Assembly (NCBI GenBank): GCA_025594325.1
Contig: JANHCV010000012.1
Span: 186,001-250,000, forward strand
Direction of reading: 5' to 3'
Source: Blastocladiella emersonii ATCC 22665
Lineage: Eukaryota > Blastocladiomycota > Blastocladiomycetes > Blastocladiales > Blastocladiaceae
Length of the DNA: 64,000 bases
Shown: one piece after another, positions 19,504 to 28,069 of the stretch
Layout of the letters: each line of letters starts with the position of its first letter
Numbering within the stretch: position 1 is the first letter of the stretch
Notes under the pieces: generated by a model
Seen by the model: the letters and a program-made list of their open reading frames with translations, nothing else
What the model was told of the DNA's origin: nothing
The model's database searches: none
Program-made: the position numbers and the translations under genes

Positions 19504-20724
19504 TTACTTGTAGAGGTTGACCTTGCCGGTTGGGAGGAACTTGTACACAATGTCAACACCAACAAAGGCGTCAACACGCTGGTTTGGGACAGTGTTTGAG
19601 GTGAGGATGATCTGCATGTCCACGGCCTGGCTCTTGCAAGACTTGTCGCCGCTGACAATGGTACGGGATGACTCAAGGTTGCGGCCAATGCAGAAGGTCC
19701 CCTCAGCTGGCGCATTGTACTTGTCCACTGACATGCCTGCACCAATGACATGGCCATGGAAGGCGTTGGACAGCTCTACAAAGGCCTCTGAAGCGTAGTT
19801 GTCACAGCGGACAGGCTTCTGGGGGAAGAGACGGCCACTAACGCTGAACTGGTACGTTGCAATGGTCTTGGCACGGAGGAACAAGTCCTTGGCATTGTCA
19901 TTGAGCACTGCGTTGTTGCGGAACGACACCAGCACGTCCTTTTGTGACGCACTGCGGTCAGAGACGTTGAGCGTAGAGTTGGGCACCGAGTAGTTGAGGA
20001 AGTGGTGGTTGTACGTTGTGCCGTAGAGCTTGAGACCCTGGTTCTTGAAGGCAGCGTCCATGACAGCGATCTGCTGGTCATTGAGCTTGATCAGGTCAGA
20101 CACAATGCACACGTCCTTGACACTGTAGCTTGGGATGGCATTGTTCTTGACCACACAGGCATCTGCACCAGGAGCCAGGGTGAACTCGATGCGGATACCA
20201 CCAAGGTACTTCATGGGCAGATGCTTCTGGTTGGACAGCAGTGCAGACTTGATGGGCAGCATGTACCGGTGAAGTCCAGATGACACAGCAAAGCGGTCAG
20301 CCCCAGTGGCAAAGTAACCCTGGGCCATGCCAAGGCATGAGTCCTTGAGGTGCTGCGGGACAGTCACGTCAGCCTCAATGCGCTGACGCAGGTTGTAGTA
20401 GGGAAGCTCTTCCAGCAGGGCTCCACCCGCGCTGTAGACTTGCACACGGTCAATGATGCTGAAGATGCCATCACAGAAGGCGACGTTGGCATCTGCAGTC
20501 TTGGCACTGAACTGCAGGAACGTGCAGTGGGTGTCCATCATGTCATTGTGCGGGGGCAGGAGGACACTGATAGTGTTGCCAGGTGCAAACTTGGGGCCGC
20601 CCTGTGCAGTGAACTGGACAGTCTGGCGCTCGGCATACACAGACTCCTTGGGCAGGTTAAACGTCATCTCTGGCGGCAGAGTCTTTGACAGGACCTGGGA
20701 GAACTGGGCATTGGTGGAAGACAT
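19504..20724 (-). CDS. Major capsid protein (double jelly-roll type)
   Basis: 406 residues, ATG at 20724 directly after the T-rich/CAGTAA motif. The segment FCDGIFSIIDRVQVYSAGGA near residues 82-101, followed by LLEELPYYNLRQ, is the strand-turn signature seen in major capsid proteins of Polinton-like viruses and virophages. It forms one of several strands of the first jelly roll. A second β-rich half follows (KTIATYQFSVSGRLFPQKPV to VDAFVGVDIVYKFLPTG). Length is short for Polintons (often 450-650) but within the range of Polinton-like viruses. It should trimerise into pseudo-hexameric capsomers. Fully open, with no lesion. Confidence 0.8.
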   Translation of the reverse strand: MSSTNAQFSQVLSKTLPPEMTFNLPKESVYAERQTVQFTAQGGPKFAPGNTISVLLPPHNDMMDTHCTFLQFSAKTADANVAFCDGIFSIIDRVQVYSAGGALLEELPYYNLRQRIEADVTVPQHLKDSCLGMAQGYFATGADRFAVSSGLHRYMLPIKSALLSNQKHLPMKYLGGIRIEFTLAPGADACVVKNNAIPSYSVKDVCIVSDLIKLNDQQIAVMDAAFKNQGLKLYGTTYNHHFLNYSVPNSTLNVSDRSASQKDVLVSFRNNAVLNDNAKDLFLRAKTIATYQFSVSGRLFPQKPVRCDNYASEAFVELSNAFHGHVIGAGMSVDKYNAPAEGTFCIGRNLESSRTIVSGDKSCKSQAVDMQIILTSNTVPNQRVDAFVGVDIVYKFLPTGKVNLYK

Positions 20725-20733
20725 GGCGTGTGT

Positions 20734-20758
20734 TACTGAAGCACAAGAAAAAAAGTCG
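20734..20758 (-). promoter_or_regulatory. Viral gene-start motif before the major capsid gene
   Basis: Reading the minus strand: GCGACTTTTTTTCTTGTG, then CTTCAGTAA, then ATG 9 bp later. One of about nine instances in the element (see the ATPase motif at 21569). Confidence 0.55.
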
Positions 20759-20767
20759 CTGCGTTGC

Positions 20768-21568
20768 TTAGTCCTTGATGATCCACTCGCTGAAGCTGTC
20801 TACCAGCCTGTACTTGGGACTGTTCTGGTTGTTGACACCAAGGAAGCGTCGCTTGGTGTTGCCCTCTGAGCGGGTGTCAAAGAGCTGTTCAATGATCACC
20901 TCAAACTCCTTGAGCAAGAACTGCGACCCGATCTCCTTGTGCAGTGTCTTGACCTCTGTCTTGTTGTAGATGGGGTACACAACGCTGTAGCTGCAGTTGA
21001 TGCGCAGTGTCTTGGGCAGAGCACACCAGCGCTGCACGCCAATGATGCAGCTGATCTTGAGGTGTTGCGAGTTGCACAGGAAGTTGGTCAGCGTCTTGTG
21101 GGACAGCAGCTTGAGCCCCAGCACGTCGTCAATGATCAGCAGCTGGTCCTGCAGTGCCTTCTTGCCCTGGTCTTCAAAGGTCTTGGTCAGGTCTTTGTGC
21201 ATCTTGAGCAGCGTGGGGATGAACAGCTCTGGGTCCGTGACAATGCACGATGGCTTCACCTTGAGCCGGTTTGGGTTGTGCTCCTGTGGATCAAGTACAT
21301 TGTGCTGCTTCTTGGGTGGTCGCAGGATCGCCTGTGAGGCAATGTACTTGTACTTGTTGTCAGCATGGAAGGTGGGGTTGAAGACCCAGATGTTGTCAAA
21401 GCATCCCTTGTAGAACTGCGGGAAGCACACAAGGTTGGCGATCAGTGTTGACTTGCCCTGACCCTTGGCGCCAATGACGTTCATGGTGAAGGGGTGCTTG
21501 GGGATGGGCAAAGGCTGGTTGTCGTCGTTCCTGGTGAAGCTGTTGTCAATGGCCACAATGTCGTACAT
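20768..21568 (-). CDS. Genome-packaging ATPase, HerA/FtsK superfamily
   Basis: 266 residues. The ATG at 21568 is preferred over an upstream GTG because TACAGTAAG abuts it, as in neighbouring genes. Walker A is GAKGQGKST near residue 35; Walker B is QLLIIDD near residue 135; an arginine/glutamine sensor stretch (IIGVQRW) follows. This is the A32-like ATPase shared by Polintons, virophages and large DNA viruses, which drives DNA into the capsid. Length fits the family (250-300). It ends 44 bp before the major capsid gene start, within the same minus-strand block. Confidence 0.92.
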   Translation of the reverse strand: MYDIVAIDNSFTRNDDNQPLPIPKHPFTMNVIGAKGQGKSTLIANLVCFPQFYKGCFDNIWVFNPTFHADNKYKYIASQAILRPPKKQHNVLDPQEHNPNRLKVKPSCIVTDPELFIPTLLKMHKDLTKTFEDQGKKALQDQLLIIDDVLGLKLLSHKTLTNFLCNSQHLKISCIIGVQRWCALPKTLRINCSYSVVYPIYNKTEVKTLHKEIGSQFLLKEFEVIIEQLFDTRSEGNTKRRFLGVNNQNSPKYRLVDSFSEWIIKD

Positions 21569-21592
21569 CTTACTGTACCCCAAGACAAAAGG
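21569..21592 (-). promoter_or_regulatory. Viral gene-start motif before the ATPase gene
   Basis: Minus strand: CCTTTTGTCTTGGGG then TACAGTAAG then ATG. The same arrangement (T-run with CTTG, then a GTAA or GTTAA core 0-12 bp before ATG) occurs before the 34-residue membrane protein, the 88-residue protein, major capsid, the 487-residue protein, fibre, integrase, recombinase-like protein and the 48-residue ORF. Confidence 0.6.
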
Positions 21593-21593
21593 T

Positions 21594-21794
21594 TCACGCC
21601 CAGCCAAGGTCAGTGACAATGCCACTGCGCTTGGGGACTTCGCGCACTTGCTTGACTGGTCGCTCAGGGAGCTTCTGGTGACGCTTGATCTGGGGTGCTG
21701 TCAGGCCACTGCCGGCCAACGTCTTCTCTGTGAACAGCTTCACGTCCAGGGGCTTCTTGTAGCCCAGTTGCTTGAGGATCTGTTCGAGTAACAT
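21594..21794 (-). CDS. 66-residue viral protein, unknown
   Basis: ATG at 21794; upstream TAGTAGTAAG resembles the element's start motif. Helical N-terminus (MLLEQILKQLGYKKPLDVKL), basic middle (APQIKRHQKLPERPVKQ). It stops 25 bp before the ATPase ATG in the same direction. No family recognised; could be a DNA-binding or scaffold protein. Confidence 0.45.
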   Translation of the reverse strand: MLLEQILKQLGYKKPLDVKLFTEKTLAGSGLTAPQIKRHQKLPERPVKQVREVPKRSGIVTDLGWA

Positions 21795-21848
21795 CTCTGT
21801 CTTCTTACTACTACCCTCGGAATTGTTCTTGGGCGCGTCTGCAAGCTG

Positions 21849-23312
21849 TCAGATGAGCTGCTCCAGGTTGCTGGTGTCCAGGACCTGTGGCTGTGCTGGC
21901 GGCTGCATCGTGTCCAGCTTGCTGCCCAGGTCCTGGAGTGTCTTGTTCACAGCAGCATTGGGCTCTGTCTGTCCCTGGATGGCGCTCTGGACACCTGTTG
22001 CAAGCTGGCCAATGAGTCCCTGCTGGTTGGTCAGGGCAGTTGACATGCCGCTTGCAATCTCAGACACCAGTGCACGGTTCCCTGCATCAATCTGTCGCAC
22101 AAAGGCGTTGCGCTCTGCACGCAGTGTGTCCACAATGTTAGCTGCAAGGTTGGCAAAGGTCTCAAGTGCCAGTCCTTGGGCGTTCTTGGACTGCTCAATC
22201 AGGGCCATGTATGCCTGGTACTGCATGACCTGACTGTTTGTGAACTGGCCAGCAATGACGTCCAGCGCAGCCATCACGTTGGGGTCGCTGTTGTACTGCA
22301 CCATGATCTGTGTACGCAGGTCATTGTTCTGCTGGTAGTAGTTCTGCTCGTACTGCGTGATGTACTGCCGCATGTTGTAGTTCTGCGTGTTGTCCTGCTG
22401 GAAGCTGCTGTACACGTATTGATTGAACTGCTGAAAGTTCTGGACAATGTCGACCTCCATGTCGTCTGTTGTGGTCAGTGCCCGCTCTGGGTTGTAGACC
22501 TGGATGTCCTTGGAGCTTTCAATCATCTGAGACTCGTTCATGGTGGGATGTACGTGTGTGTCATTGTACACAGAGCCGCGCTGTGGAAGGTCCTGTCCGT
22601 AGCTGGGAGGGACAACAACCAGGTTGCATGTGCCATTGTCGAGCTGGGGTGGAAGGTCATTGCCGCCGTCGTTGTCATTCTGGATCAAGTAACGTCCAGG
22701 GATCATGCCAGCGTACTCTGGGATGTCCTGGCCAACGTAGTCACCAGCGTCCACAGGGTACTCTTCAGGGACAACTGGGCAGACAGGTACAGGCAAGAGA
22801 TGGTCTGGCACACGCTGCCCTGCTGTCTCCAGCATCTCAGCAAGTTCGTCCAAGGTGTCCTGTGGCCTCTGTGAGCCTATGCCAGAGTCTTGTGTGCTTG
22901 GGACGTCTGGTGTGTCTGCGCCTGTGTCAGAGTCTGGCGTGCCTTCCTGTGCAACAGGAACACGTTGGATGCCACTGCTAACGCTTGTGCTTGCTTGCTT
23001 GATGGTGTCATAGACGTGCTGCATGACGCTCTCTGAGTCTTGCCCCATGATCTCTCCATTGTGTCTCAGGAACAGCATCCCTGATTGCTTGCCCTCAAAG
23101 TCGTCTGCATAGCTCTCTGGTGTGACAGCGTAGTCAAAGGCAAGGATGTACGGGACCCACACAGTGAGGAACTCCTTGGCTGTGGGGAAAGTGTACGTGC
23201 GTCCATCAATGGTGGCCTTGATCCTCTGGCCAGGCATGCGCTCTGCAGTGATACAACTGTTTGTCTTGGCTGCAACGTCTTCCAGTTGCTTGGTGATGGG
23301 TCTTTGTGTCAT
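21849..23312 (-). CDS. 487-residue viral protein with Gln/Asn-rich coiled-coil half
   Basis: ATG at 23312, chosen because ATACAGTAACC precedes it; the frame also opens upstream through a minisatellite, which is unlikely to be translated. Residues 1-120 look globular (ATIDGRTYTFPTAKEFLTVW). Residues 120-260 are acidic, Pro/Asp-rich and disordered. Residues 270-487 are Gln/Asn-rich, helical and coiled-coil-like (NFQQFNQYVYSSFQQDNTQN, ALVSEIASGMSTALTNQQGL). Position in the morphogenesis block and size suggest a structural or scaffolding protein. I do not recognise the family. Confidence 0.6.
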   Translation of the reverse strand: MTQRPITKQLEDVAAKTNSCITAERMPGQRIKATIDGRTYTFPTAKEFLTVWVPYILAFDYAVTPESYADDFEGKQSGMLFLRHNGEIMGQDSESVMQHVYDTIKQASTSVSSGIQRVPVAQEGTPDSDTGADTPDVPSTQDSGIGSQRPQDTLDELAEMLETAGQRVPDHLLPVPVCPVVPEEYPVDAGDYVGQDIPEYAGMIPGRYLIQNDNDGGNDLPPQLDNGTCNLVVVPPSYGQDLPQRGSVYNDTHVHPTMNESQMIESSKDIQVYNPERALTTTDDMEVDIVQNFQQFNQYVYSSFQQDNTQNYNMRQYITQYEQNYYQQNNDLRTQIMVQYNSDPNVMAALDVIAGQFTNSQVMQYQAYMALIEQSKNAQGLALETFANLAANIVDTLRAERNAFVRQIDAGNRALVSEIASGMSTALTNQQGLIGQLATGVQSAIQGQTEPNAAVNKTLQDLGSKLDTMQPPAQPQVLDTSNLEQLI

Positions 23313-23343
23313 GGTGGTTACTGTATGAAGCAAAAATAAACCC

Positions 23344-23492
23344 CAGGCAAGGTACACTTTGCACCTGTTTGTGGTACACTTTGTACCGTCAAGGGTACAC
23401 TTTGCACCTGTCTGTGGTACACTTTGTACCGTCAAGGGTACACTTTGTACCTGTCTGTGGTACACTTTGTACCATCAAGGGTACACTTTGTA
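23344..23492 (-). repeat. Minisatellite of palindromic GGTACACTTTGTACC units
   Basis: About three 49-bp repeats, each with two copies of the near-palindrome GGTACACTTTG(T/C)ACC separated by TGTCTGTGG or GTCAAGG. It sits between the 487-residue gene and the 105-residue gene and overlaps the latter's last codons. Confidence 0.85.
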
Positions 23493-23749
23493 CGTTGTGC
23501 ATTGCGCTTGGCATTGAGTGCCTTGTAGATGCGGATCTTGACGCGCTCTGCCCGTGCTGCCTCACTGTCAACGTGGACAAAGCGACTGGCCTTGCAGTCC
23601 CTCTTCTGTAGCCACTTGGCCTTGTTGTCGTCGCTCTTGTTGTACCAGTTGGATGGCACAGGGAAGGTCCCTGCAAGGTGTTCACGCCACTCATCAAGGG
23701 ACATGTCCTGGTACTCTGAGCAATTCATTTCTTGCACTAAGTTAAACAT
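23432..23749 (-). CDS. 105-residue viral protein divergent from the fibre
   Basis: ATG at 23749 overlaps the fibre ATG (23748) on the other strand: the shared CATG provides both. An internal Met at 23728 is an alternative start that would leave a gap. Residues 10-85 look like a small folded protein (MSLDEWREHLAGTFPVPSNW, WLQKRDCKASRFVHVD); the last 20 residues read through the minisatellite (TKCTLDGTKCTTD), suggesting the original stop was lost. Unknown family. Confidence 0.45.
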   Translation of the reverse strand: MFNLVQEMNCSEYQDMSLDEWREHLAGTFPVPSNWYNKSDDNKAKWLQKRDCKASRFVHVDSEAARAERVKIRIYKALNAKRNAQRTKCTLDGTKCTTDRYKVYP

Positions 23750-25688
23750 GGTCAAGAATATATTCAACGTGTCTACCAACGTGTCACCAACAGTGTCTGC
23801 CACAGGTGTCTCAGATGTGTCCAAGGCATATGTTGATGCTGCCATCAGTGCTGTCTATGCCACAGTTGGTGCACCTGTCGCTGGGCCTGGACTCAGCGTG
23901 TCAGGGACAACTGTCTCTGCCAAGGTCGATGACCAGACACTGGGTGTTGGTCCAAGCGGTCTCTATGTCAAGTCAATCAGTACGGCCCAGCTCCTGCCAG
24001 CCAGCGTCACTGCAGACAAGGTTGTGAGTGTCACAGCTGCACAGGTCACAGGTAAGCTTGTTGATGCACAGCTGGACACTGTGTCAGCATCCAAGGTCAC
24101 TGGTGTGCTCAGTGCGTCCAACCTTCCAGCGCTTGGGACAACGTCCATTGCAGATGGCTCTGTGACAGACGCCAAGGTTGCCTCAGTGTCTGGGTCCAAG
24201 CTGGTTCCGGGGACTGTCAACACAGCAGCTCTTGCAGACACCTCCGTGACAGACGCCAAGGTTGTCTCAGTGTCTGGGTCCAAGCTGGTTGCAGGAAGTG
24301 TCTCAACACCTGCTCTTGCAGACGCCTCAGTGACAGACGCCAAGGTTGCCTCAGTGTCCAGGTCCAAGCTGGTTCCAGGGACTGTCAGCACAGCAGCACT
24401 TGCAGACACCGCAATAACAGATGTCAAGGTTGCCTCAGTGTCCGGGTCCAAGCTGGTTCCAGGGACTGTCAGCACAGCTGCCCTTGCAGACGCTGCTGTC
24501 ACCAACGCCAAGCTGGCCACTGGTATAGACGGTGCAAAGCTCAACGTGTCATCTGTGGGAACAGCACACCTTGCAGCAGGGTCAGTCACTGATGCCAAGG
24601 TCACAGATGTGTCTGCCACCAAGCTGACAGGGACGCTTGATCCTGCACGCATTGCAGACAGTTCACTGACCAATGCCAAGCTGGCCACTGGGATAGACGC
24701 TGCCAAGTTGTCTGGGACCATTGACCTTGCACGACTGCCTGACGTGTCCAGCAAGGTGTCAAGTGTCAACGGAGCCATTGTCACTGGGACGCTCCCCCAG
24801 TCCACCCTTGGACTTGGCAGTGTCTTTACCTTTGCCAGTACTGTGGACAGCACATCAACGTCCACTGGGGCAGTCACTGTGGCAGGTGGCCTTGGTGTGG
24901 GCAAGCAGCTCACTGTGCCAAACGTCCTTGTCCGGAACACAGTCAGTGCAAATGTGGTCTTTGACTCTGCTGCCAACACACTCACATACATTGACTTCAA
25001 GCAAGCAGGTGTCCTGAAGAGCAACCTGGCATGCACTGCACTGGGCACCATTGAGATCGCTTCAGCAACCAATGGTGGTGTGTCCTTGGCTGCAGGTGGC
25101 GGCAATGTGGTTGTGGGCTCGGCGACGCTTGGCACAGAAAAGCTCTGTGTCAATGGCACTGGTCGCTTCACAGGGCAGCTCACCCTTGACCTCGCTCCAG
25201 TGGCAGGCACCGACGCAGCAAACAAGGCGTACGTTGACTTGCGGTCTGGCATGACCTGGTACGTTGCTCAGGCTGAGCACCGCTCTACAAACAGAGTGAC
25301 CACGGGCGGCAAGATCATTGGCGGCACAGCATTGACGGGCCCGGCCACCTTTGCGTTCCAGTCCACGGCGGGCGCGTTCACATCTGTGATCAATGGATGC
25401 GTCAAACCCCCTGTCAGTGGCTACTACCTCGTCCATGCAAAGGGCTACTACGCAAACGGCACGCTCCCTGGATCCCACACTGTGAACTTTGCGCTGTACA
25501 ACATGACGGACATGATTGCAGTGTCGCTTGTCACCGGGTGCCGCGCTGAAGGCAACGTCCAGTTCCTTCAGTTCTTGAGCATCGAGTACCTTGACGCGGC
25601 CAAGAGCTACTCTTTCATCTGGATCCCGTTGGTCGCAGTTGCCAACAACTGCCAGGTCATCATTCAAAGCCACTGGACCCTGCTCTAA
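23748..25688 (+). CDS. Fibre/receptor-binding protein with repeat shaft and C1q-like head
   Basis: 646 residues, ATG at 23748 after TTTCTTGCACTAAGTTAA. Residues 1-70 may anchor to the capsid. Residues about 80-350 are at least eight imperfect repeats of about 24-29 residues built on SVTDAKVASVSGSKLVPGTV and TAALAD, the same style as trimeric phage and viral fibre shafts. Residues 350-510 are another β-rich stalk. Residues 515-646 form a compact β domain (VSGYYLVHAKGYYANG, then SYSFIWIPLVAVANN) resembling C1q/TNF-like heads. It would bind host surface structures during entry. The assignment comes from repeat architecture and genome context. Confidence 0.75.
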   Translation: MVKNIFNVSTNVSPTVSATGVSDVSKAYVDAAISAVYATVGAPVAGPGLSVSGTTVSAKVDDQTLGVGPSGLYVKSISTAQLLPASVTADKVVSVTAAQVTGKLVDAQLDTVSASKVTGVLSASNLPALGTTSIADGSVTDAKVASVSGSKLVPGTVNTAALADTSVTDAKVVSVSGSKLVAGSVSTPALADASVTDAKVASVSRSKLVPGTVSTAALADTAITDVKVASVSGSKLVPGTVSTAALADAAVTNAKLATGIDGAKLNVSSVGTAHLAAGSVTDAKVTDVSATKLTGTLDPARIADSSLTNAKLATGIDAAKLSGTIDLARLPDVSSKVSSVNGAIVTGTLPQSTLGLGSVFTFASTVDSTSTSTGAVTVAGGLGVGKQLTVPNVLVRNTVSANVVFDSAANTLTYIDFKQAGVLKSNLACTALGTIEIASATNGGVSLAAGGGNVVVGSATLGTEKLCVNGTGRFTGQLTLDLAPVAGTDAANKAYVDLRSGMTWYVAQAEHRSTNRVTTGGKIIGGTALTGPATFAFQSTAGAFTSVINGCVKPPVSGYYLVHAKGYYANGTLPGSHTVNFALYNMTDMIAVSLVTGCRAEGNVQFLQFLSIEYLDAAKSYSFIWIPLVAVANNCQVIIQSHWTLL

Positions 25689-25714
25689 AGCCCACGGTCC
25701 CACTTTTCTTGGAC

Positions 25715-26797
25715 TCAGACTGGGACGCGCCTGACCCAGGTCGAGGGCTCCCTTGGCGTGACCGGGGTGCGCGCAGCAGGGAGCCTTGGAAAACTTGGAC
25801 CTACGCGCTGCCTTGTTGGCGGGTCCTGGGTCGCTGTGACTGGCTGGACGTTGCTGCGTGGATAGAAGCCCTTCAAGTCACCAACCTTGTACAACGGGTT
25901 GCTCACACCAGAGCCCTTGCGGACAGCTGTGACTTGGTGCACTGTGGACGTCCATACTGGCTTTCCCTTTGCTTCCATGGCTGTCTTGTACGGCTCACGG
26001 ACACGTACCTGTGTTCCAACTTTGAGCAGCGCACTGAGTGGGTCACCCTCTGGCTTGCCCTTGGCAGCACGGATGGCCTTGAGTGTGTCCTTGGCAGCGT
26101 CTTGCGGCATGTCATGGAAGTCATTGGGCGCCTTGCCTGTAGCTCTGGACTTGCTGCTGTTGATCACGGACTCTATGGTCTCAAGGTACTTTGGCCAGTT
26201 GTTGTTGCCTTCAATGGACAGCCACGGTGTCAGCATCCTGCGAATGGTCCCGTTCATACGCTCAATGACACCTTGACCGTACGGCACACCTGCCTTGCCT
26301 TTGATGTGCTTTGCGCCTGTCCCCGCTTCAATGCCATTGAACTCTGTGCCATTGTCTGTCTGGATGGTTGCTGGTGTCAGGTTATGCTTGGAGACAACGT
26401 TGTCCCATGCCTGCCGTGTCAGGTCCTTGGTCTTGACTGGACGCAGGAACACGCGTTGAGTTGCCAAGTCTACACAGGTAAGAATGTACCTGAACCCGTT
26501 GAAGGTACCTTTCTTGCCCATGTCTATGAGGTCCAGCTGCCAGTTGCAACTGGGGCTCGTTGAGTTGATGCTTTGGATGTCGCGCCGCTTCTGTGGTGCA
26601 CGCTTGTACTGCTGCCACACAGACTGCTCATTGAGCCACCTCCCTAGCTGTGCGCAGTACACGCGGTCACCAGTGTTCTCTCTGGACACAATGTCAAAGA
26701 GCCAACAGATACCAACACCTACATGGCCGCGCTTGTAGTACAGGTCACTGAGGAACGCTTGCTGTGCGTCTGTGAGTGGTGCTTCGTGTGGATACAT
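25715..26797 (-). CDS. rve-family DDE integrase
   Basis: 360 residues; ATG at 26797 after TTTTGTTGCCGTAATGTA (upstream codons in frame lack ATG). The catalytic core has D in WQLDLIDMG near residue 95, D in TIQTDNGTEFNG near 150 and E in GVIERMNGTIRRML near 185, the D,D-35-E triad complete. A C-terminal SH3/chromo-like segment follows (VGTQVRVREPYKTA, GDLKGFYPRSNVQPV). This is the retroviral-type integrase of Polintons, expected to cut and join the element ends and leave a 5-6-bp duplication, matching CATGT here. Intact. Confidence 0.93.
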   Translation of the reverse strand: MYPHEAPLTDAQQAFLSDLYYKRGHVGVGICWLFDIVSRENTGDRVYCAQLGRWLNEQSVWQQYKRAPQKRRDIQSINSTSPSCNWQLDLIDMGKKGTFNGFRYILTCVDLATQRVFLRPVKTKDLTRQAWDNVVSKHNLTPATIQTDNGTEFNGIEAGTGAKHIKGKAGVPYGQGVIERMNGTIRRMLTPWLSIEGNNNWPKYLETIESVINSSKSRATGKAPNDFHDMPQDAAKDTLKAIRAAKGKPEGDPLSALLKVGTQVRVREPYKTAMEAKGKPVWTSTVHQVTAVRKGSGVSNPLYKVGDLKGFYPRSNVQPVTATQDPPTRQRVGPSFPRLPAARTPVTPREPSTWVRRVPV

Positions 26798-26820
26798 TAC
26801 ATTACGGCAACAAAACAAGG

Positions 26821-27981
26821 TCAGACAAGGTAGTGGGCCACGGCGACAGGTACGCTGTGACCCATCTCAGCAGCACGCTTGGCCACGGCCTTGTACGCGT
26901 CCTTGTTCTCACTGGTGCTGATGCGGCGGATCTGCTGGACACCGCACCCCTTGAAGCCAACGTCCTGTGCTGCCAGCGCAATGGTCTTGGACCAGTCTTT
27001 GCGGACCTTGGCGTTGACCTGAGCATCACAGACGTTGTCCAGGCTGTGGTTGTAGAAGACCAGGTCATGGCCGTCAGCAAGACGCTTGGCAATGACGCGC
27101 TCAAGGGCAGCAGCAACCTTGGGGTCAGCAATGACATGCGAGAACCCATAGCCACGGCCATCTGTCTTGACGCACACAGGGCCGGCCAGCGTCTTGGTCT
27201 CGGGGTTGTAGCTTGGGTACTTGTCACTGGGCTTGGTGGTCAGGAACGCAAGGTCACTGCAGGTTGCACAGACGACTTGGAGGTACAGACGCAGAGCACG
27301 CATTGTGCCAGACACCTGGTATGTGTCCCAGTTCTCAGCAGCAACAACAGCAGCCAGCAAGTCTTCATGGCTTGGGAGTGCACCAGTCTCCACAGCCTTG
27401 CGCGCGTCAAGGTGAGCTTCAGCGTCCTGCTTCTTGGTCTGCGTGTACTGTGCAGCAAGGTCGTCATTGCCATTCCACTTGCAGTACTTGGCCAGCGCCT
27501 TGAGCGTCTCAACCTGCAGACCCTGTGCCTTGTCTGTGCCCTTGGTTGCACGGTACGTCTCCACAGCCTTTGTCACACTGTTGACGTCCTCAATGGCCAG
27601 CCCCAACTTGCAGAACGCAGTCAGCACGCGACACAGCTTGGACTGGTCATCGGCACTGAGCTGGGACACTTGGCCGTACTTGTTCACCACAGGCTCGCTG
27701 GCACGCGCCTTGATGGATTCCTCAGTCATCTGCGCGTACTTGACCTGGGGATCAGTGTCCATGGGCTCGCCAGACTCATTGGTGGGGGTGTGATTGGAAC
27801 TGTGATTGCAGTCACGTGACACTGCAGCCAGCGCAGCGAGGCTGGTCTCGACTCCCTTGAGCCGCTCATCAAAGGACGCCAGCAGCGGCTTGATACCATC
27901 AAGCACTTGGTGCACTACGTCGGCGGCAACGTGCTGAGCAACAACCTTGGACACCTGGGACACAAGCGCTTTGAGAGACAT
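26821..27981 (-). CDS. Tyrosine-recombinase-like protein
   Basis: 386 residues, ATG at 27981 directly after TACGGTAAG. Residues 1-95 are coiled-coil and linker. Residues 100-225 are an all-helical SAM-like N-domain. Residues 230-386 resemble the catalytic domain of tyrosine recombinases: SDLAFLTTK near 255, an Arg motif GVQQIRRISTSEN near 350 in place of HxLR, then RAAEMGHSVPVAVAHYLV, matching the usual LGH...Y ending with the nucleophilic Tyr. The first catalytic Arg is not obvious, so activity is uncertain. It sits beside the rve integrase, giving this element two recombinase-type genes. It could be a structural or regulatory derivative. Confidence 0.6.
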   Translation of the reverse strand: MSLKALVSQVSKVVAQHVAADVVHQVLDGIKPLLASFDERLKGVETSLAALAAVSRDCNHSSNHTPTNESGEPMDTDPQVKYAQMTEESIKARASEPVVNKYGQVSQLSADDQSKLCRVLTAFCKLGLAIEDVNSVTKAVETYRATKGTDKAQGLQVETLKALAKYCKWNGNDDLAAQYTQTKKQDAEAHLDARKAVETGALPSHEDLLAAVVAAENWDTYQVSGTMRALRLYLQVVCATCSDLAFLTTKPSDKYPSYNPETKTLAGPVCVKTDGRGYGFSHVIADPKVAAALERVIAKRLADGHDLVFYNHSLDNVCDAQVNAKVRKDWSKTIALAAQDVGFKGCGVQQIRRISTSENKDAYKAVAKRAAEMGHSVPVAVAHYLV

Positions 27982-28069
27982 CTTACCGTAGCCCCAGAAA
28001 AGAAGGCGTCACTGCTCAAGTGCGTTTGGCGGTATTGTTAAATATATTGTGCGTCGATAGTAGGACACC

